Shown: piece after piece, positions 7,953 through 15,474 of the stretch
Position numbering within the stretch: position 1 is the stretch's first letter
Layout: each line of letters opens with the position of its first letter
Assembly (NCBI GenBank): GCA_035293565.1
Contig: DATGMP010000154.1
Location: 1-37,203, forward strand
Length of the DNA stretch: 37,203 nucleotides
Direction of reading: 5' to 3'
Source of the DNA: DATGMP01 sp035293565
GTDB lineage: Bacteria; Pseudomonadota; Alphaproteobacteria; BOG-932; Roseiterribacteraceae
Made by a program: the position numbers and the translations under genes
The notes under the pieces: model-generated
What the model saw: the letters and a program-made list of their open reading frames with translations, nothing else
What the model was told of the DNA's origin: nothing
Databases searched by the model: none

Positions 7953-9199
7953 ATTTCGACGAGCGGAGCCATGCGTTCGACCATGTCGAGCGACCAGACT
8001 TTCGCGAGCTCGTTGGCCTGGTCGTGCATGCCCATCCCGCGCAGCACCCGCTGGCGCTGTCCGAGGCGGAAGGCACCGATCGCCTCCTGCATGCGAACCC
8101 CGCCCAGGAGCGCGCCCTTATCGTCCCTGAGCCGCGGCAGAAGCTTCTGCAGCAGGGCGTCTTCACCGTCCGGATTGTGCCGATCCAGAGGTTTGTCGCG
8201 CCCGACCTCTCCAATCAGCCAGTCGAGCATGATCGCGCCGCTGATCGGGAGAGAGCGTCCGGCTTGGAGCTTCACGAATCGGCCGAAGACCGGATCGACG
8301 CGCTCGCCCGGTCCAGGCGCGAACCGCCCGGTCACGACGTCCGCCAAACGGGCGATGCCCGCGGCGCGGTTGGGCAGCGCAGCCAGCATGTCGTTCACGA
8401 TCGAAGGAAAGCTGAGGGCGTCGGCGATCATGCCGTCCAGGGTCTCGAAAAGATGGGGCTCCTTCGCCCCTTCGGCCATCTCGAGCAGCTTTTCGAGCCG
8501 GCCGGCCAGGGAGCCCACGCCGAGAAGCTGATAGGACAGCTGGGCGGTTAGTCCGAATTGCCTCTGGCCGTCGCCGATCGCCGCGTCCAAGCGTCGCATC
8601 GAATGCTCGAGGTTGGCCAAATCGAAAGGAATCTTGCGTCGCAAAAAGTCGAATTCGCGGACCCGTTCCATCGCCTTGGCAACCCAGCGTTGCAAGGTGG
8701 CGAGGCGCTCCTTGGGGCCGATCCCCAGGATTTTCGCCTGCGCTTCGGAAACCCGATAGATGGCGGCTGCGACCAGCTGGCCGGCCTTGTCGTCCAGGCG
8801 TCGCATATAGGGCCAGACGTGCATGAGCTCGGTTGCCGTAATCCCTTCCTGTTCGAGATACCGCCGCATGAGCTTTCCGACCGCCAAACGGGCGTCGATG
8901 CCGTAGAGCGCCCCGGAATCCTGGCAAACCGGCACCTGGTCGGGGTCTCCCGCCAGCGCCACGGGCGCCTTCTTGTCGCGCGGCGCGACCTCCCGCAGGA
9001 TCTCCGTCTCGACCGTGAAACCGGTCGGTCCGGTCCGGTGGCGGACGATCCGAACCTCCTCGCATTCGCCGGTTCTGAGCAGGGTTCGGCCGTAATTAAC
9101 CGCTTCCTCCTCGTCATGGACGACGCAATCGATCGTCCAGCGCCCTTCGGAGAGGCACGAGATTTCAAAGGCGAGCTTGCGGTTCTTGATCAGACTCAT
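7949..9199 (-). CDS. Conserved-looking protein of unknown function (416 aa)
   Basis: I do not recognise a family. The protein is soluble-looking, with no signal peptide or membrane segment. The N-terminal ~85 residues (MSLIKNRKLAFEISCLSEG to IVRHRTG) are beta-rich and look like a small separate domain; the remainder is long, mostly helical, with charged stretches such as PYMRRLDDKAGQLVAAAIYR and FLRRKIPFDLANLEHSMRR. The ATG at 9199 is preferred; ATG codons at 9229 and 9277 would add 10 and 26 residues of poor quality. The gene is divergent from fdxA, separated by 144 bp, and converges on the EamA gene. Length, codon use and absence of stops make it a real gene. Confidence 0.7.
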   Translation of the reverse strand: MSLIKNRKLAFEISCLSEGRWTIDCVVHDEEEAVNYGRTLLRTGECEEVRIVRHRTGPTGFTVETEILREVAPRDKKAPVALAGDPDQVPVCQDSGALYGIDARLAVGKLMRRYLEQEGITATELMHVWPYMRRLDDKAGQLVAAAIYRVSEAQAKILGIGPKERLATLQRWVAKAMERVREFDFLRRKIPFDLANLEHSMRRLDAAIGDGQRQFGLTAQLSYQLLGVGSLAGRLEKLLEMAEGAKEPHLFETLDGMIADALSFPSIVNDMLAALPNRAAGIARLADVVTGRFAPGPGERVDPVFGRFVKLQAGRSLPISGAIMLDWLIGEVGRDKPLDRHNPDGEDALLQKLLPRLRDDKGALLGGVRMQEAIGAFRLGQRQRVLRGMGMHDQANELAKVWSLDMVERMAPLVEI

Positions 9200-9263
9200 G
9201 GACCGACGATGGCCCTGCAATGCTTGCATGGCCGTTAAAACGGGGTATGCGGCCTGCCGGGGG

Positions 9264-9293
9264 TTGGCAATTTCCACCCGCCTGTCGCATATG
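9264..9293 (+). promoter_or_regulatory. Possible sigma-70 promoter of fdxA
   Basis: TTGGCA at 9264-9269 and CATATG at 9288-9293 are separated by 18 bases and end about 50 bases before the fdxA ATG. The -10 match is only partial, so this is a candidate. Confidence 0.3.
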
Positions 9294-9343
9294 TTGCCCG
9301 GATTCGTGAATCGACCGGTCGCCGGACCGTTTCGGAGCCGCTA

Positions 9344-9676
9344 ATGCCCTATATCGTCACCGAGCCCTGCATAAAGTGCAAATACACCGACTGCGTCGAA
9401 GTCTGTCCTGTGGACTGCTTCTACGAAGGCGAGAACATGCTGGTCATTCATCCCGACGAATGCATCGATTGCGGCGTTTGCGAGCCCGAATGTCCGGTCG
9501 AGGCGATCGTTCCGGACAGCGACCCGCGCGCGGAAGCTTTCGCCGAGATGAATCGGGACTTCTCGGAGCAATGGCCCAATATCACCCGCAAGAAGCCGGC
9601 GCCCGCGGACGCCGATCAGTGGAAGGACGTACCGAACAAGTACGCCGAGCATTTCAGCTCGAAACCCGGCACCTGA
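9344..9676 (+). CDS. fdxA: 7Fe ferredoxin FdxA
   Basis: A 110-residue ferredoxin of the Azotobacter FdI type. The N-terminal half carries CIKCKYTDCVEVCPVDC, with the cysteine spacing of a 3Fe-4S/4Fe-4S pair, followed by CIDCGVCEPECPVEAI. The C-terminal ~50 residues form the acidic/aromatic tail typical of alphaproteobacterial FdxA (EQWPNITRKK). It is a small cytoplasmic electron carrier, here a possible donor for the oxygenases in the window, although that link is only inference. GGAG lies a few bases before the ATG. The fdxA-carD order is common in alphaproteobacteria, though here about 700 bp of other sequence separates them. Confidence 0.95.
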   Translation: MPYIVTEPCIKCKYTDCVEVCPVDCFYEGENMLVIHPDECIDCGVCEPECPVEAIVPDSDPRAEAFAEMNRDFSEQWPNITRKKPAPADADQWKDVPNKYAEHFSSKPGT

Positions 9677-9863
9677 CCTGGTTCGGCAACGTCGGCGCCA
9701 TCCTGTTTATCACGCGGATGGCCTTGACGACGTGCTGCCACAGAGCGGCTGCCTCAGGGTCGTCGTGAAGCTGCTCCGCTCGCAGCACGGCATGACGCAG
9801 GCCCTCGCCCCGGTGCTTCTCGACCATATGCCGGGCCACTTTCGTAATCAGTTCGGCGTCCAT
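9654..9863 (-). CDS. Small protein of unknown function (69 aa)
   Basis: An ORF opposing fdxA and overlapping its 3' end by 23 bp. The sequence MDAELITKVARHMVEKHRGE followed by a segment with ...AALWQHVVKAI... resembles the short sphingomonad proteins of the VEK-HG...W...V type (DUF6961-like), which are about 60 residues with one conserved Trp. That resemblance is from memory and not certain. An ATG at 9881 would add six residues; the ATG at 9863 fits the family better. No membrane segment or known motif is seen. Confidence 0.5.
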   Translation of the reverse strand: MDAELITKVARHMVEKHRGEGLRHAVLRAEQLHDDPEAAALWQHVVKAIRVINRMAPTLPNQVRCRVSS

Positions 9864-10021
9864 GCTCGCTCTCCGGCTCAACGATTACGATTATAGCGAG
9901 CAAGCGGATACAACTTCTATTAGGGGAGACCACAAGTAGATCCAGGCAGCATACGATGGTATGCGGTCGAGCTGGTTGCCGGCTTTGGTGGCATCGCGGA
10001 CTTAGCATTCGACTATTCGCC

Positions 10022-10171
10022 ATGCGCGACAACTTTGTCGGCCTGCACAAAATGACGCGGGATACTCCCGCGATAGCTGCGGGCGTTGCGGATTTCGCAT
10101 GGTCAATGGAGGATTTGGCAACGATGACCGATGCCTATTTGGTTAGCAAAAAGGGAACCATTTCAAACTGA
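10022..10171 (+). pseudogene. Transposase C-terminal remnant
   Basis: The translation NFVGLHKMTRDTPAIAAGVA continues into a Trp-Ser-Met-Glu-Asp-Leu segment. This matches the last ~45 residues of the DDE transposases whose C-terminus reads roughly NF-x-R-x-H-K-T-L-x-x-TPAMAAG-(hydrophobic)-x-x-x-W-S-x-E-D-(I/L). Two positions of the usual pattern are altered (Arg-x-His-Lys-Thr becomes Gly-Leu-His-Lys-Met). Nothing upstream in any frame continues the transposase, so only the tail remains. A six-base inverted repeat (GCATAC 9949-9954, GTATGC 9959-9964) lies just upstream. The fragment sits between fdxA and carD, which are usually close together. Confidence 0.6.
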
Positions 10172-10395
10172 GACCGTGCCAAACACCGTTGCTTTCTTGT
10201 AACAGGCAATATTTTGCGCTATGCTTGGTAATTATGGTCGATCGCCGGTTCTCGCTCCGCTGACGGCGGGGAGAACGGATCTCGCTCCCCACTAGCGAAC
10301 CGTTCGGGCTTGCCCTTCTTTGGCAACCACGAGGACGATGCGCGTCGACGCTTGCGCTCGAGTTTCGGGCGCTCGATCGAGGAAAAGCATCGCGT
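10172..10395 (+). other. Leader region of carD with three inverted repeats
   Basis: These 224 bases contain no credible ORF. TTGTAA and CTATGC near 10196-10225 could be a weak promoter. Downstream are three hairpin candidates: GGGGAG 10268-10273 with CTCCCC 10285-10290; the near-palindrome CGAACCGTTCG around 10296-10306; and TTGCC 10310-10314 with GGCAA 10322-10326. The carD ATG follows a GAGGAAAA ribosome-binding sequence about ten bases upstream. Whether the leader folds or regulates anything is untested. Confidence 0.35.
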
Positions 10396-10896
10396 ATGTC
10401 ACAGAAACTAGACTTCGCCGCCGGTGATCTCGTGGTCTACCCCGCCCATGGCGTGGGTAAGGTCGACGGGGTCGAAACCCTGACTGTGGCCGGACAGTCG
10501 GTGAGCCTCTATGCGATCACGTTCGAAAAGGAACGCATGAAGCTCAAGATTCCGGTCGCCAAGGCGAAAACGTCGGGTTTGCGCCGTTTGAGTTCCAAAG
10601 ACCGTCTGAAGGCGGCCCTCGAAACGCTTCAGGGGCGCGCTAGGGTGCGCCGCACCATGTGGAGCCGCCGGGCCCAGGAATACGAGGCGAAGATCAATTC
10701 TGGCGATCCGGTTTCGATCGCTGAGGTGCTGCGCGATCTACGGCGCAATACCGAGCAGGCCGAACAATCCTACAGCGAGCGGCAGATCTATCAGGCCGCG
10801 CTGGAGCGGCTGGCCCGCGAACTGGCGGCGGTCGAAAAGATCGACGAGGCCCGCGCCGCCGAGCGTCTGGAAGCCGTTCTCGGCAAAGCCGCCTAA
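10396..10896 (+). CDS. carD: CarD family transcriptional regulator
   Basis: A 166-residue protein with the CarD/TRCF RNA-polymerase-interaction domain at about residues 5-65 (FAAGDLVVYPAHGVGKVDGV, YAITFEKERMKLKIPV) and a helical C-terminal DNA-binding domain containing MWSRRAQEYEAKINSGDP and a conserved Trp at about residue 94. CarD binds the RNA polymerase beta subunit and the upstream edge of the transcription bubble, stabilising open complexes at rRNA and other promoters. Length is normal for alphaproteobacteria. It precedes a degenerate phosphoesterase and rpoH on the same strand, so three genes around RNA polymerase control or stress are clustered. Confidence 0.93.
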   Translation: MSQKLDFAAGDLVVYPAHGVGKVDGVETLTVAGQSVSLYAITFEKERMKLKIPVAKAKTSGLRRLSSKDRLKAALETLQGRARVRRTMWSRRAQEYEAKINSGDPVSIAEVLRDLRRNTEQAEQSYSERQIYQAALERLARELAAVEKIDEARAAERLEAVLGKAA

Positions 10897-10914
10897 TAAC
10901 TTTCCGACTGGGAG

Positions 10915-10939
10915 CACGCCCGTTAACATTATGGGCGTG
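10915..10939 (+). terminator. Hairpin after carD
   Basis: CACGCCC (10915-10921) and GGGCGTG (10933-10939) form a perfect seven-base stem with an eleven-base loop, starting 18 bases after the carD stop. There is no T-run after it, so it may be an attenuator or RNA-stability element and not an intrinsic terminator. Confidence 0.35.
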
Positions 10940-10962
10940 AGTCCCTTCTCGGCTACCAATCT

Positions 10963-11769
10963 GTGAGCGATTCCGCGGCCTTTGCCCGCCTCGGGCGTCC
11001 GCGGCGAGTCTGGGCGGTTGCGGCCTGCCATGGCGCGGTCGACCGCCTCGCCCGGCTGCATCTCGCCATTGCCGAGCGGTTCGCGCTCGGCGACCGACTC
11101 GTCTATCTGGGCAACTATCTAGGCGCCGGCGACCCTGTCGGCACGATCGACCATCTTCTCGCCTTCAGAACCCACCTTCTCGCGCGGCCGGGCATGATTC
11201 CGGAAGATTTCGTCTATTTGCGCGGCATGCAGGAGGAGATGTGGAGCAAGCTCCTGCAAATCCAATTCGCGCCGAACCCCCGCGAGGTCCTCGCCTGGAT
11301 GCTGGAGCGCGGAGCGGCCGCGACCGTAGAGGCCTATGGTGGCGATCCCAAGGCGGGCCTCGCAGCCACGCGCGACGGCGCCATGACCATGGCGCGCTGG
11401 ACCAACAGGCTCCGGGATTCGATCCGCCAGCATGCCGGCCATGACAAGTTCATGACGGTGCTCCATCGCGCCGCCCTGACCGACGATACCGGAAATGGTG
11501 GGTTGCTTTTCGTGCATGCCGGAATTGATCCGGCCCGGCCGCTGGCGGCCCAAGGAGACAGCTTCTGGTGGGCAGCCGGAGGGTTCGACCGGGTGACAAC
11601 CCGATTCGAGACTTTTACTCGTATTTTCAGGGGCTACGATCCCGCAAAGGGCGGCGCTAAACTCGAAGATTATGCCGTCACGCTCGACGGCGGAGCGACC
11701 GAAGGAGGTCCCCTCCTCGCGGCGTCTATTGCTCCGGACGGCTCGATCGACGAGCTTTTCGAGGCATAG
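10963..11769 (+). CDS. Degenerate calcineurin-like phosphoesterase (probable pseudophosphatase)
   Basis: A 268-residue protein with the layout of PPP/symmetrical-tetraphosphatase phosphoesterases but with most metal ligands replaced. Motif I (normally GDIHG) is AACHG at 20-24, keeping His23 but losing the Asp; motif II (GDYVDRG) is GNYLGAG from Gly50; motif III (GNHE) is GMQE at 88-91; the late GH motif is GY at 224-225. Only the HAG motif (His185) is intact. The middle (about 95-160) is a helical insertion. GTG at 10963 is the chosen start. Catalysis by the usual two-metal mechanism seems unlikely; a binding or regulatory role beside carD and rpoH is conceivable. Fold call is good, function unknown. 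Confidence 0.7.
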   Translation: MSDSAAFARLGRPRRVWAVAACHGAVDRLARLHLAIAERFALGDRLVYLGNYLGAGDPVGTIDHLLAFRTHLLARPGMIPEDFVYLRGMQEEMWSKLLQIQFAPNPREVLAWMLERGAAATVEAYGGDPKAGLAATRDGAMTMARWTNRLRDSIRQHAGHDKFMTVLHRAALTDDTGNGGLLFVHAGIDPARPLAAQGDSFWWAAGGFDRVTTRFETFTRIFRGYDPAKGGAKLEDYAVTLDGGATEGGPLLAASIAPDGSIDELFEA

Positions 11770-11786
11770 CCAAAGGCAGTTTCACA

Positions 11787-11798
11787 TCCCATATGGGA
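11787..11798. promoter_or_regulatory. 12-bp perfect palindrome upstream of rpoH
   Basis: TCCCATATGGGA reads the same on both strands. It lies 17 bases after the previous stop codon and about 112 bases before the rpoH ATG, a sensible place for an operator. No regulator can be assigned. Confidence 0.3.
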
Positions 11799-11910
11799 AC
11801 ACACACCTCGCCCAAGCGTCTGTGATTCAGTCGGGCCGCTCCTGCGTATCGAAAGGGCACCCGGAGGGGAGACACCAGACCGTCTCGCGCATCCACGCAG
11901 GATTTCCACC

Positions 11911-12792
11911 ATGGCTCACATCGACGATCCGACGACTCAAAAAGCCAACCTGGAATACATCCGGTCGGCCATGCGCGAGCCGATGCTGGAGCGCGACCAC
12001 GAGTTCGAACTCGCGCGCCGCTGGCGCGAAGCGGGCGACGAAGCCTCTCTGCACAAGCTGGTCCGGTCCTATACGCGACTGGTGGTGTCCCTCGCCTCGC
12101 GGTTCCGCAATTACGGATTGCCCGCGGGCGATCTTATCCAGGAAGGCAATGTCGGCCTGATGCAGGCTGCGGCACGGTTCGAACCGAGCCGTGAGGTCCG
12201 ATTTTCGACCTATGCCGCCTGGTGGATCCGTTCGGCCATGCAGGATTACGTGCTCCGCAACTGGTCGATCGTGCGAACCGGTACGACCGGGGCCCAGAAG
12301 GCGCTGTTTTTCAACCTTCGGCGGCTCAGGGCGAAGATCGAGGGCAGCGGCGAGACGCTGACCGATGACGGAAGGGCCTGGATCGCCGACCAGCTCGACG
12401 TCGCGTTGGCTGATGTGAAGGACATGGAGATGCGCCTTTCGGGCTCGGACCAGTCGCTGAACGCGCCGATGCGCGACTCCAGCGATGACGAATGGCAAAA
12501 TCTCCTGCCCGACGCCGCACCCAACCCGGAAGACGTCGTCATTGGTCTGCGCGATGCCAAGACACGGTCGGCCTGGCTCGCCGAGGCGATCGGCGATCTT
12601 TCTCCGCGCGAGCAGACGATCATTCGCCAGCGCCGGCTGTCGGACGAGGCGGTGACGCTGGAGGAATTGGGCAAGGAGCTTGGCGTCAGCAAGGAACGCA
12701 TTCGCCAGCTTGAACAACGCGCGCTCAACAAGCTGCGCGTCTCGATCCTGCGCAAGGTCAAGGACGAGGGCGACCTCCAGTTCGGCGCCTGA
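11911..12792 (+). CDS. rpoH: RNA polymerase sigma factor RpoH (sigma-32)
   Basis: A 293-residue sigma-70 family factor. Region 2 spans about residues 45-120 (DLIQEGNVGLMQAAARFEP, FSTYAAWWIRSAMQDYVL), the RpoH box QKALFFNLR is at 129-137, and region 4 ends with a helix-turn-helix (LEELGKELGVSKERIRQLEQ, about 248-267). It directs RNA polymerase to heat-shock promoters. The box differs from the enterobacterial QRKLFFNLR in the second and third positions, as is usual in alphaproteobacteria, some of which carry two rpoH genes; which paralogue this is cannot be told. It follows the pseudophosphatase after 141 bases and is followed by a stable hairpin. Confidence 0.93.
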   Translation: MAHIDDPTTQKANLEYIRSAMREPMLERDHEFELARRWREAGDEASLHKLVRSYTRLVVSLASRFRNYGLPAGDLIQEGNVGLMQAAARFEPSREVRFSTYAAWWIRSAMQDYVLRNWSIVRTGTTGAQKALFFNLRRLRAKIEGSGETLTDDGRAWIADQLDVALADVKDMEMRLSGSDQSLNAPMRDSSDDEWQNLLPDAAPNPEDVVIGLRDAKTRSAWLAEAIGDLSPREQTIIRQRRLSDEAVTLEELGKELGVSKERIRQLEQRALNKLRVSILRKVKDEGDLQFGA

Positions 12793-12804
12793 AACACGAC
12801 CTCG

Positions 12805-12834
12805 GGCTTTCCGGCCACGCACTCCCCGGAAGCC
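12805..12834 (+). terminator. Terminator-like hairpin after rpoH
   Basis: GGCTT-T-CCGG (12805-12814) pairs with CCGGAAGCC (12826-12834) in a nine-pair stem with one bulged T and an eleven-base loop, 12 bases after the rpoH stop. No T-tract follows directly, so strength is uncertain. Confidence 0.4.
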
Positions 12835-12964
12835 GGATCCAGCGCGGCTTTTCGTCAAGCGGCGAGTCGAGGCGCGACCTATGGGCTCGCGCAGCATGGC
12901 AACGCTTGGCTCCCGATCAAGCCGGACATACACTCGCGCTCCTTTCGGCGCGCGTCGGCGATCA

Positions 12965-13912
12965 ATGACCCGCATCCCCTTCTTCCCTTCGATCGAGCCT
13001 TATCGCTCCGGGCATCTTCGGGTCGATCCCGTCCACAGCTTGTATTGGGAGGAATCCGGGACGCCCAATGGGCTGCCGGTCGTGTTCCTCCATGGCGGTC
13101 CGGGCGCCGGCGCCTCGCCCACCCATCGCCGCTTCTTCGACCCCAAGCGCTACCGCATCGTCATATTCGATCAGCGCGGCGCAGGACGATCGACGCCGCT
13201 CGGCGAGACGCGCGACAACGATACCGGCCTCCTCGTCGCCGATATCGAAAAGCTGCGGGCGCATCTGGCGATCGAGCGATGGTGTGTGTTCGGCGGCTCC
13301 TGGGGCTCGACCCTCGCGCTCGCTTACGCGATTGCTCATCCGGAACGAGTCCGCGGCTTGATCCTGCGCGGCGTCTTTCTAATGCGACCCGAGGAGATCG
13401 ACTGGTTCCTCTACGGAATGAGAACGATCTTCCCCGAAGCTTGGGAGCGGTTTGCCGGATTCGTGCCCCAAGCCGAGCGCGCCGATCTACTCGAAGCTTA
13501 TAGTCGGCGGCTCAACGATCCCGATCCCGCGATACGCGTGCCGGCAGCGCGGTCTTGGAGCATTTACGAAGGCTCCTGCTCCACGCTCTTGCCCAACCCG
13601 GAGGTCCTGTCGACGTCCGGCGAAGAGCGCCACGCTGTCGGCCTTGCGCGGATCGAAGCGCATTTTTTTCGCAACAATCTGTTCGAGCCGCGCGACGCGT
13701 TGCTCCAGGGCATCGATCGCATTCGGCATGTCCCGGCCATCATCGTACAGGGCCGCTACGACCTGGTCTGCCCGATCGCGACGGCAGACGCTCTCCATCG
13801 CGCCTGGCCCGAGGCCGAATATGTCATCGTCCCCGATGCGGGACACTCGGCCCTCGAGCCGGGCATCCGCTCGGCGCTGATCGCCGCCACCAACCGTTTC
13901 GCCGATCGCTAG
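12965..13912 (+). CDS. pip: Proline iminopeptidase
   Basis: A 315-residue alpha/beta hydrolase of peptidase family S33. The oxyanion motif HGGPGAG is at 43-49, the nucleophile elbow GGSWGS puts Ser112 at the active site, and FDQRGAGRSTP at 68-78 is characteristic of prolyl aminopeptidases. The C-terminal GRYDLVCP and DAGHS supply the Asp and His of the triad. It removes N-terminal proline from peptides in the cytoplasm. The frame is open well upstream through the rpoH 3' end, but the ATG at 12965 begins the family-typical N-terminus (FFPSIEPYRSGHLRVDPVH). It is probably transcribed separately from rpoH. Confidence 0.93.
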   Translation: MTRIPFFPSIEPYRSGHLRVDPVHSLYWEESGTPNGLPVVFLHGGPGAGASPTHRRFFDPKRYRIVIFDQRGAGRSTPLGETRDNDTGLLVADIEKLRAHLAIERWCVFGGSWGSTLALAYAIAHPERVRGLILRGVFLMRPEEIDWFLYGMRTIFPEAWERFAGFVPQAERADLLEAYSRRLNDPDPAIRVPAARSWSIYEGSCSTLLPNPEVLSTSGEERHAVGLARIEAHFFRNNLFEPRDALLQGIDRIRHVPAIIVQGRYDLVCPIATADALHRAWPEAEYVIVPDAGHSALEPGIRSALIAATNRFADR

Positions 13913-13933
13913 CCCGGATTCCTCCCATGGATA

Positions 13934-13973
13934 GGCCGCAAAGCTTGCTCCGCGGCCGGTCGCGTGGTTTTTT
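13934..13973 (+). terminator. Terminator-like hairpin after pip
   Basis: GGCCGC (13934-13939) and GCGGCC (13952-13957) form a six-base GC stem; a run of six T occurs ten bases further on (13968-13973). The offset T-run makes this a moderate candidate. Confidence 0.35.
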
Positions 13974-14009
13974 CGCGCCCGCTGGAGACGAGTTTCGAGG
14001 AAGCCTGAA

Positions 14010-15200
14010 ATGGCCAAGATTCGCACGCTCGATGGGCTGGATGTCCGGGGCAAAAAGGTGCTGCTGCGCGCCGACCTCAATGTACCGGTCCGTGACGGGC
14101 AGGTTACCGATACGACCCGGATCGACCGGCTCGCCCCGACGGTCCAGGAGCTGGCGCGAGGCGGCGCGCGTATCGTGCTGATGTCGCATTTCGGCCGGCC
14201 GAAAGGGCGCGATCCGAAGGAATCGCTGGCGCCCCTGGTCCCGACCATCGCGCGGCAGCTCGGCCTGCCTGTCGCCTTTGCCGACGATTGCATCGGCGCG
14301 GCAGCGGAACGGGCCGTGGCTCAGCTCCAGGACGGGCACGTCCTGCTGCTGGAAAATCTGCGCTTCCACAAGGGTGAAGAGGCCAACGACGCGGGATTCG
14401 CCAAGGGGCTCGCCAAGCTCGGCGACCTTTACGTCGACGACGCCTTCTCCGCCGCGCACCGGGCCCACGCGTCCATCGCGGGGATCACCCAGCTTCTGCC
14501 GGCTTATGCCGGACGCGGCATGGAGGCCGAACTCAGGGCGTTGGACCAGGCGCTGGGCTCTCCCGAACGGCCGGTGCTCGCGATCGTCGGCGGCGCCAAG
14601 GTTTCGACCAAGCTAGAGCTTCTGGGCAACCTGGTCGGCAAGGTTAACGCGCTGGTGCTGGGCGGCGGGATGGCCAATACCTTCCTCGCCGCGCGCGGCC
14701 TCGATATCGGCACTTCCCTCTGCGAAAGGGACATGCTCGAGCAAGCGCATGCGATCGAGGAAGAGGCCCGCAAGAAGGGTTGCGACATCATCCTTCCGAT
14801 CGACGCGGTGGTGGCCGAGAAATTCGCGGCCGGTCAGACGCCCCAGACGGTCGCCGTCAATGCCGTTCCGCGCGACCGGATGATCCTCGACATCGGCCCG
14901 GTCAGCATCCACAAGATCTCCGGCAGGCTTGATGGCTGCCGCACGATCGTGTGGAACGGGCCGCTGGGCGCCTTCGAAATCTCACCCTTCAACAAGGGCA
15001 CGATCGCGATCGCCTGCGCGGTCGGAGAACTGACGAAGAAGGGCAAGCTGATCTCGATCGGCGGCGGCGGCGACACAGTCGCCGCGCTCAACGCCGCGGG
15101 GGTCGAAGACGCGTTTACCTATGTATCCACCGCAGGGGGGGCATTCCTGGAATGGATGGAAGGAAAGGAGCTTCCGGGGGTCGCGCCTTTGATTTGTTAA
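14010..15200 (+). CDS. pgk: Phosphoglycerate kinase
   Basis: A 396-residue, full-length enzyme that transfers phosphate between 1,3-bisphosphoglycerate and ADP in glycolysis/gluconeogenesis. Diagnostic stretches are VLLRADLNVPV near the N-terminus, SHFGRPKG (substrate-binding), LLENLRFHKGEE, GGAKVSTKLELL in the hinge, and the nucleotide-binding GGGDTVAALNAAG near the C-terminus. The ATG at 14010 follows GAGGAAG. No other glycolytic gene (gap, fba) is adjacent in the window. The final codons overlap the -35 box of the promoter proposed for the small downstream ORF. Confidence 0.97.
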   Translation: MAKIRTLDGLDVRGKKVLLRADLNVPVRDGQVTDTTRIDRLAPTVQELARGGARIVLMSHFGRPKGRDPKESLAPLVPTIARQLGLPVAFADDCIGAAAERAVAQLQDGHVLLLENLRFHKGEEANDAGFAKGLAKLGDLYVDDAFSAAHRAHASIAGITQLLPAYAGRGMEAELRALDQALGSPERPVLAIVGGAKVSTKLELLGNLVGKVNALVLGGGMANTFLAARGLDIGTSLCERDMLEQAHAIEEEARKKGCDIILPIDAVVAEKFAAGQTPQTVAVNAVPRDRMILDIGPVSIHKISGRLDGCRTIVWNGPLGAFEISPFNKGTIAIACAVGELTKKGKLISIGGGGDTVAALNAAGVEDAFTYVSTAGGAFLEWMEGKELPGVAPLIC

Positions 15201-15217
15201 CAATTTACCGGTATTAT
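15189..15217 (+). promoter_or_regulatory. Sigma-70-type promoter overlapping the end of pgk
   Basis: TTGATT (15189-15194) and TATTAT (15212-15217) are separated by exactly 17 bases and end 23 bases before the ATG at 15241. The -35 box lies in the last codons of pgk. It is the cleanest promoter-like match I see in the window. Confidence 0.5.
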
Positions 15218-15240
15218 CGGGCTCGGGTTGGAGAAAGAGC

Positions 15241-15435
15241 ATGGCCGTACAACCGAGCCAAAACATCGCCGAAATCCTGTCGACGACCGTACGCGGCAGG
15301 ACGAACACGGGGACGCAGCTAGACCGTTCCGGCGGCCAGCCTTCGGGGCAACGGCAAAACCGCGTCATCCCCGAGCCGCGGGACGGCTACGATCCCCGGG
15401 CGCCGCGCGGCACCTACGTCGACATCACGGCCTGA
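15241..15435 (+). CDS. Small protein of unknown function (64 aa)
   Basis: A polar, Arg/Gly/Pro-rich peptide (MAVQPSQNIAEILSTTVRGR at the start, YDPRAPRGTYVDITA at the end) with no membrane segment, cysteine or known motif. GGAG plus AAAGAG lies just before the ATG at 15241 and a good promoter match lies 23 bases upstream, so expression is plausible. It is low-complexity and probably disordered in the middle. I recognise no family. A chance ORF cannot be excluded, but promoter, ribosome-binding site and position between two genes on the same strand favour a real gene. Confidence 0.5.
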   Translation: MAVQPSQNIAEILSTTVRGRTNTGTQLDRSGGQPSGQRQNRVIPEPRDGYDPRAPRGTYVDITA

Positions 15436-15474
15436 CGTCTTTTCAGCGCCGGCTCCCTGGCGCATGTTCGGCGC

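Noticed and set aside
11787..11798. Sigma-32 promoter at rpoH
   Set aside because: CCCATAT resembles a -10 box, but there is no CTTGAA-like -35 at the right distance.
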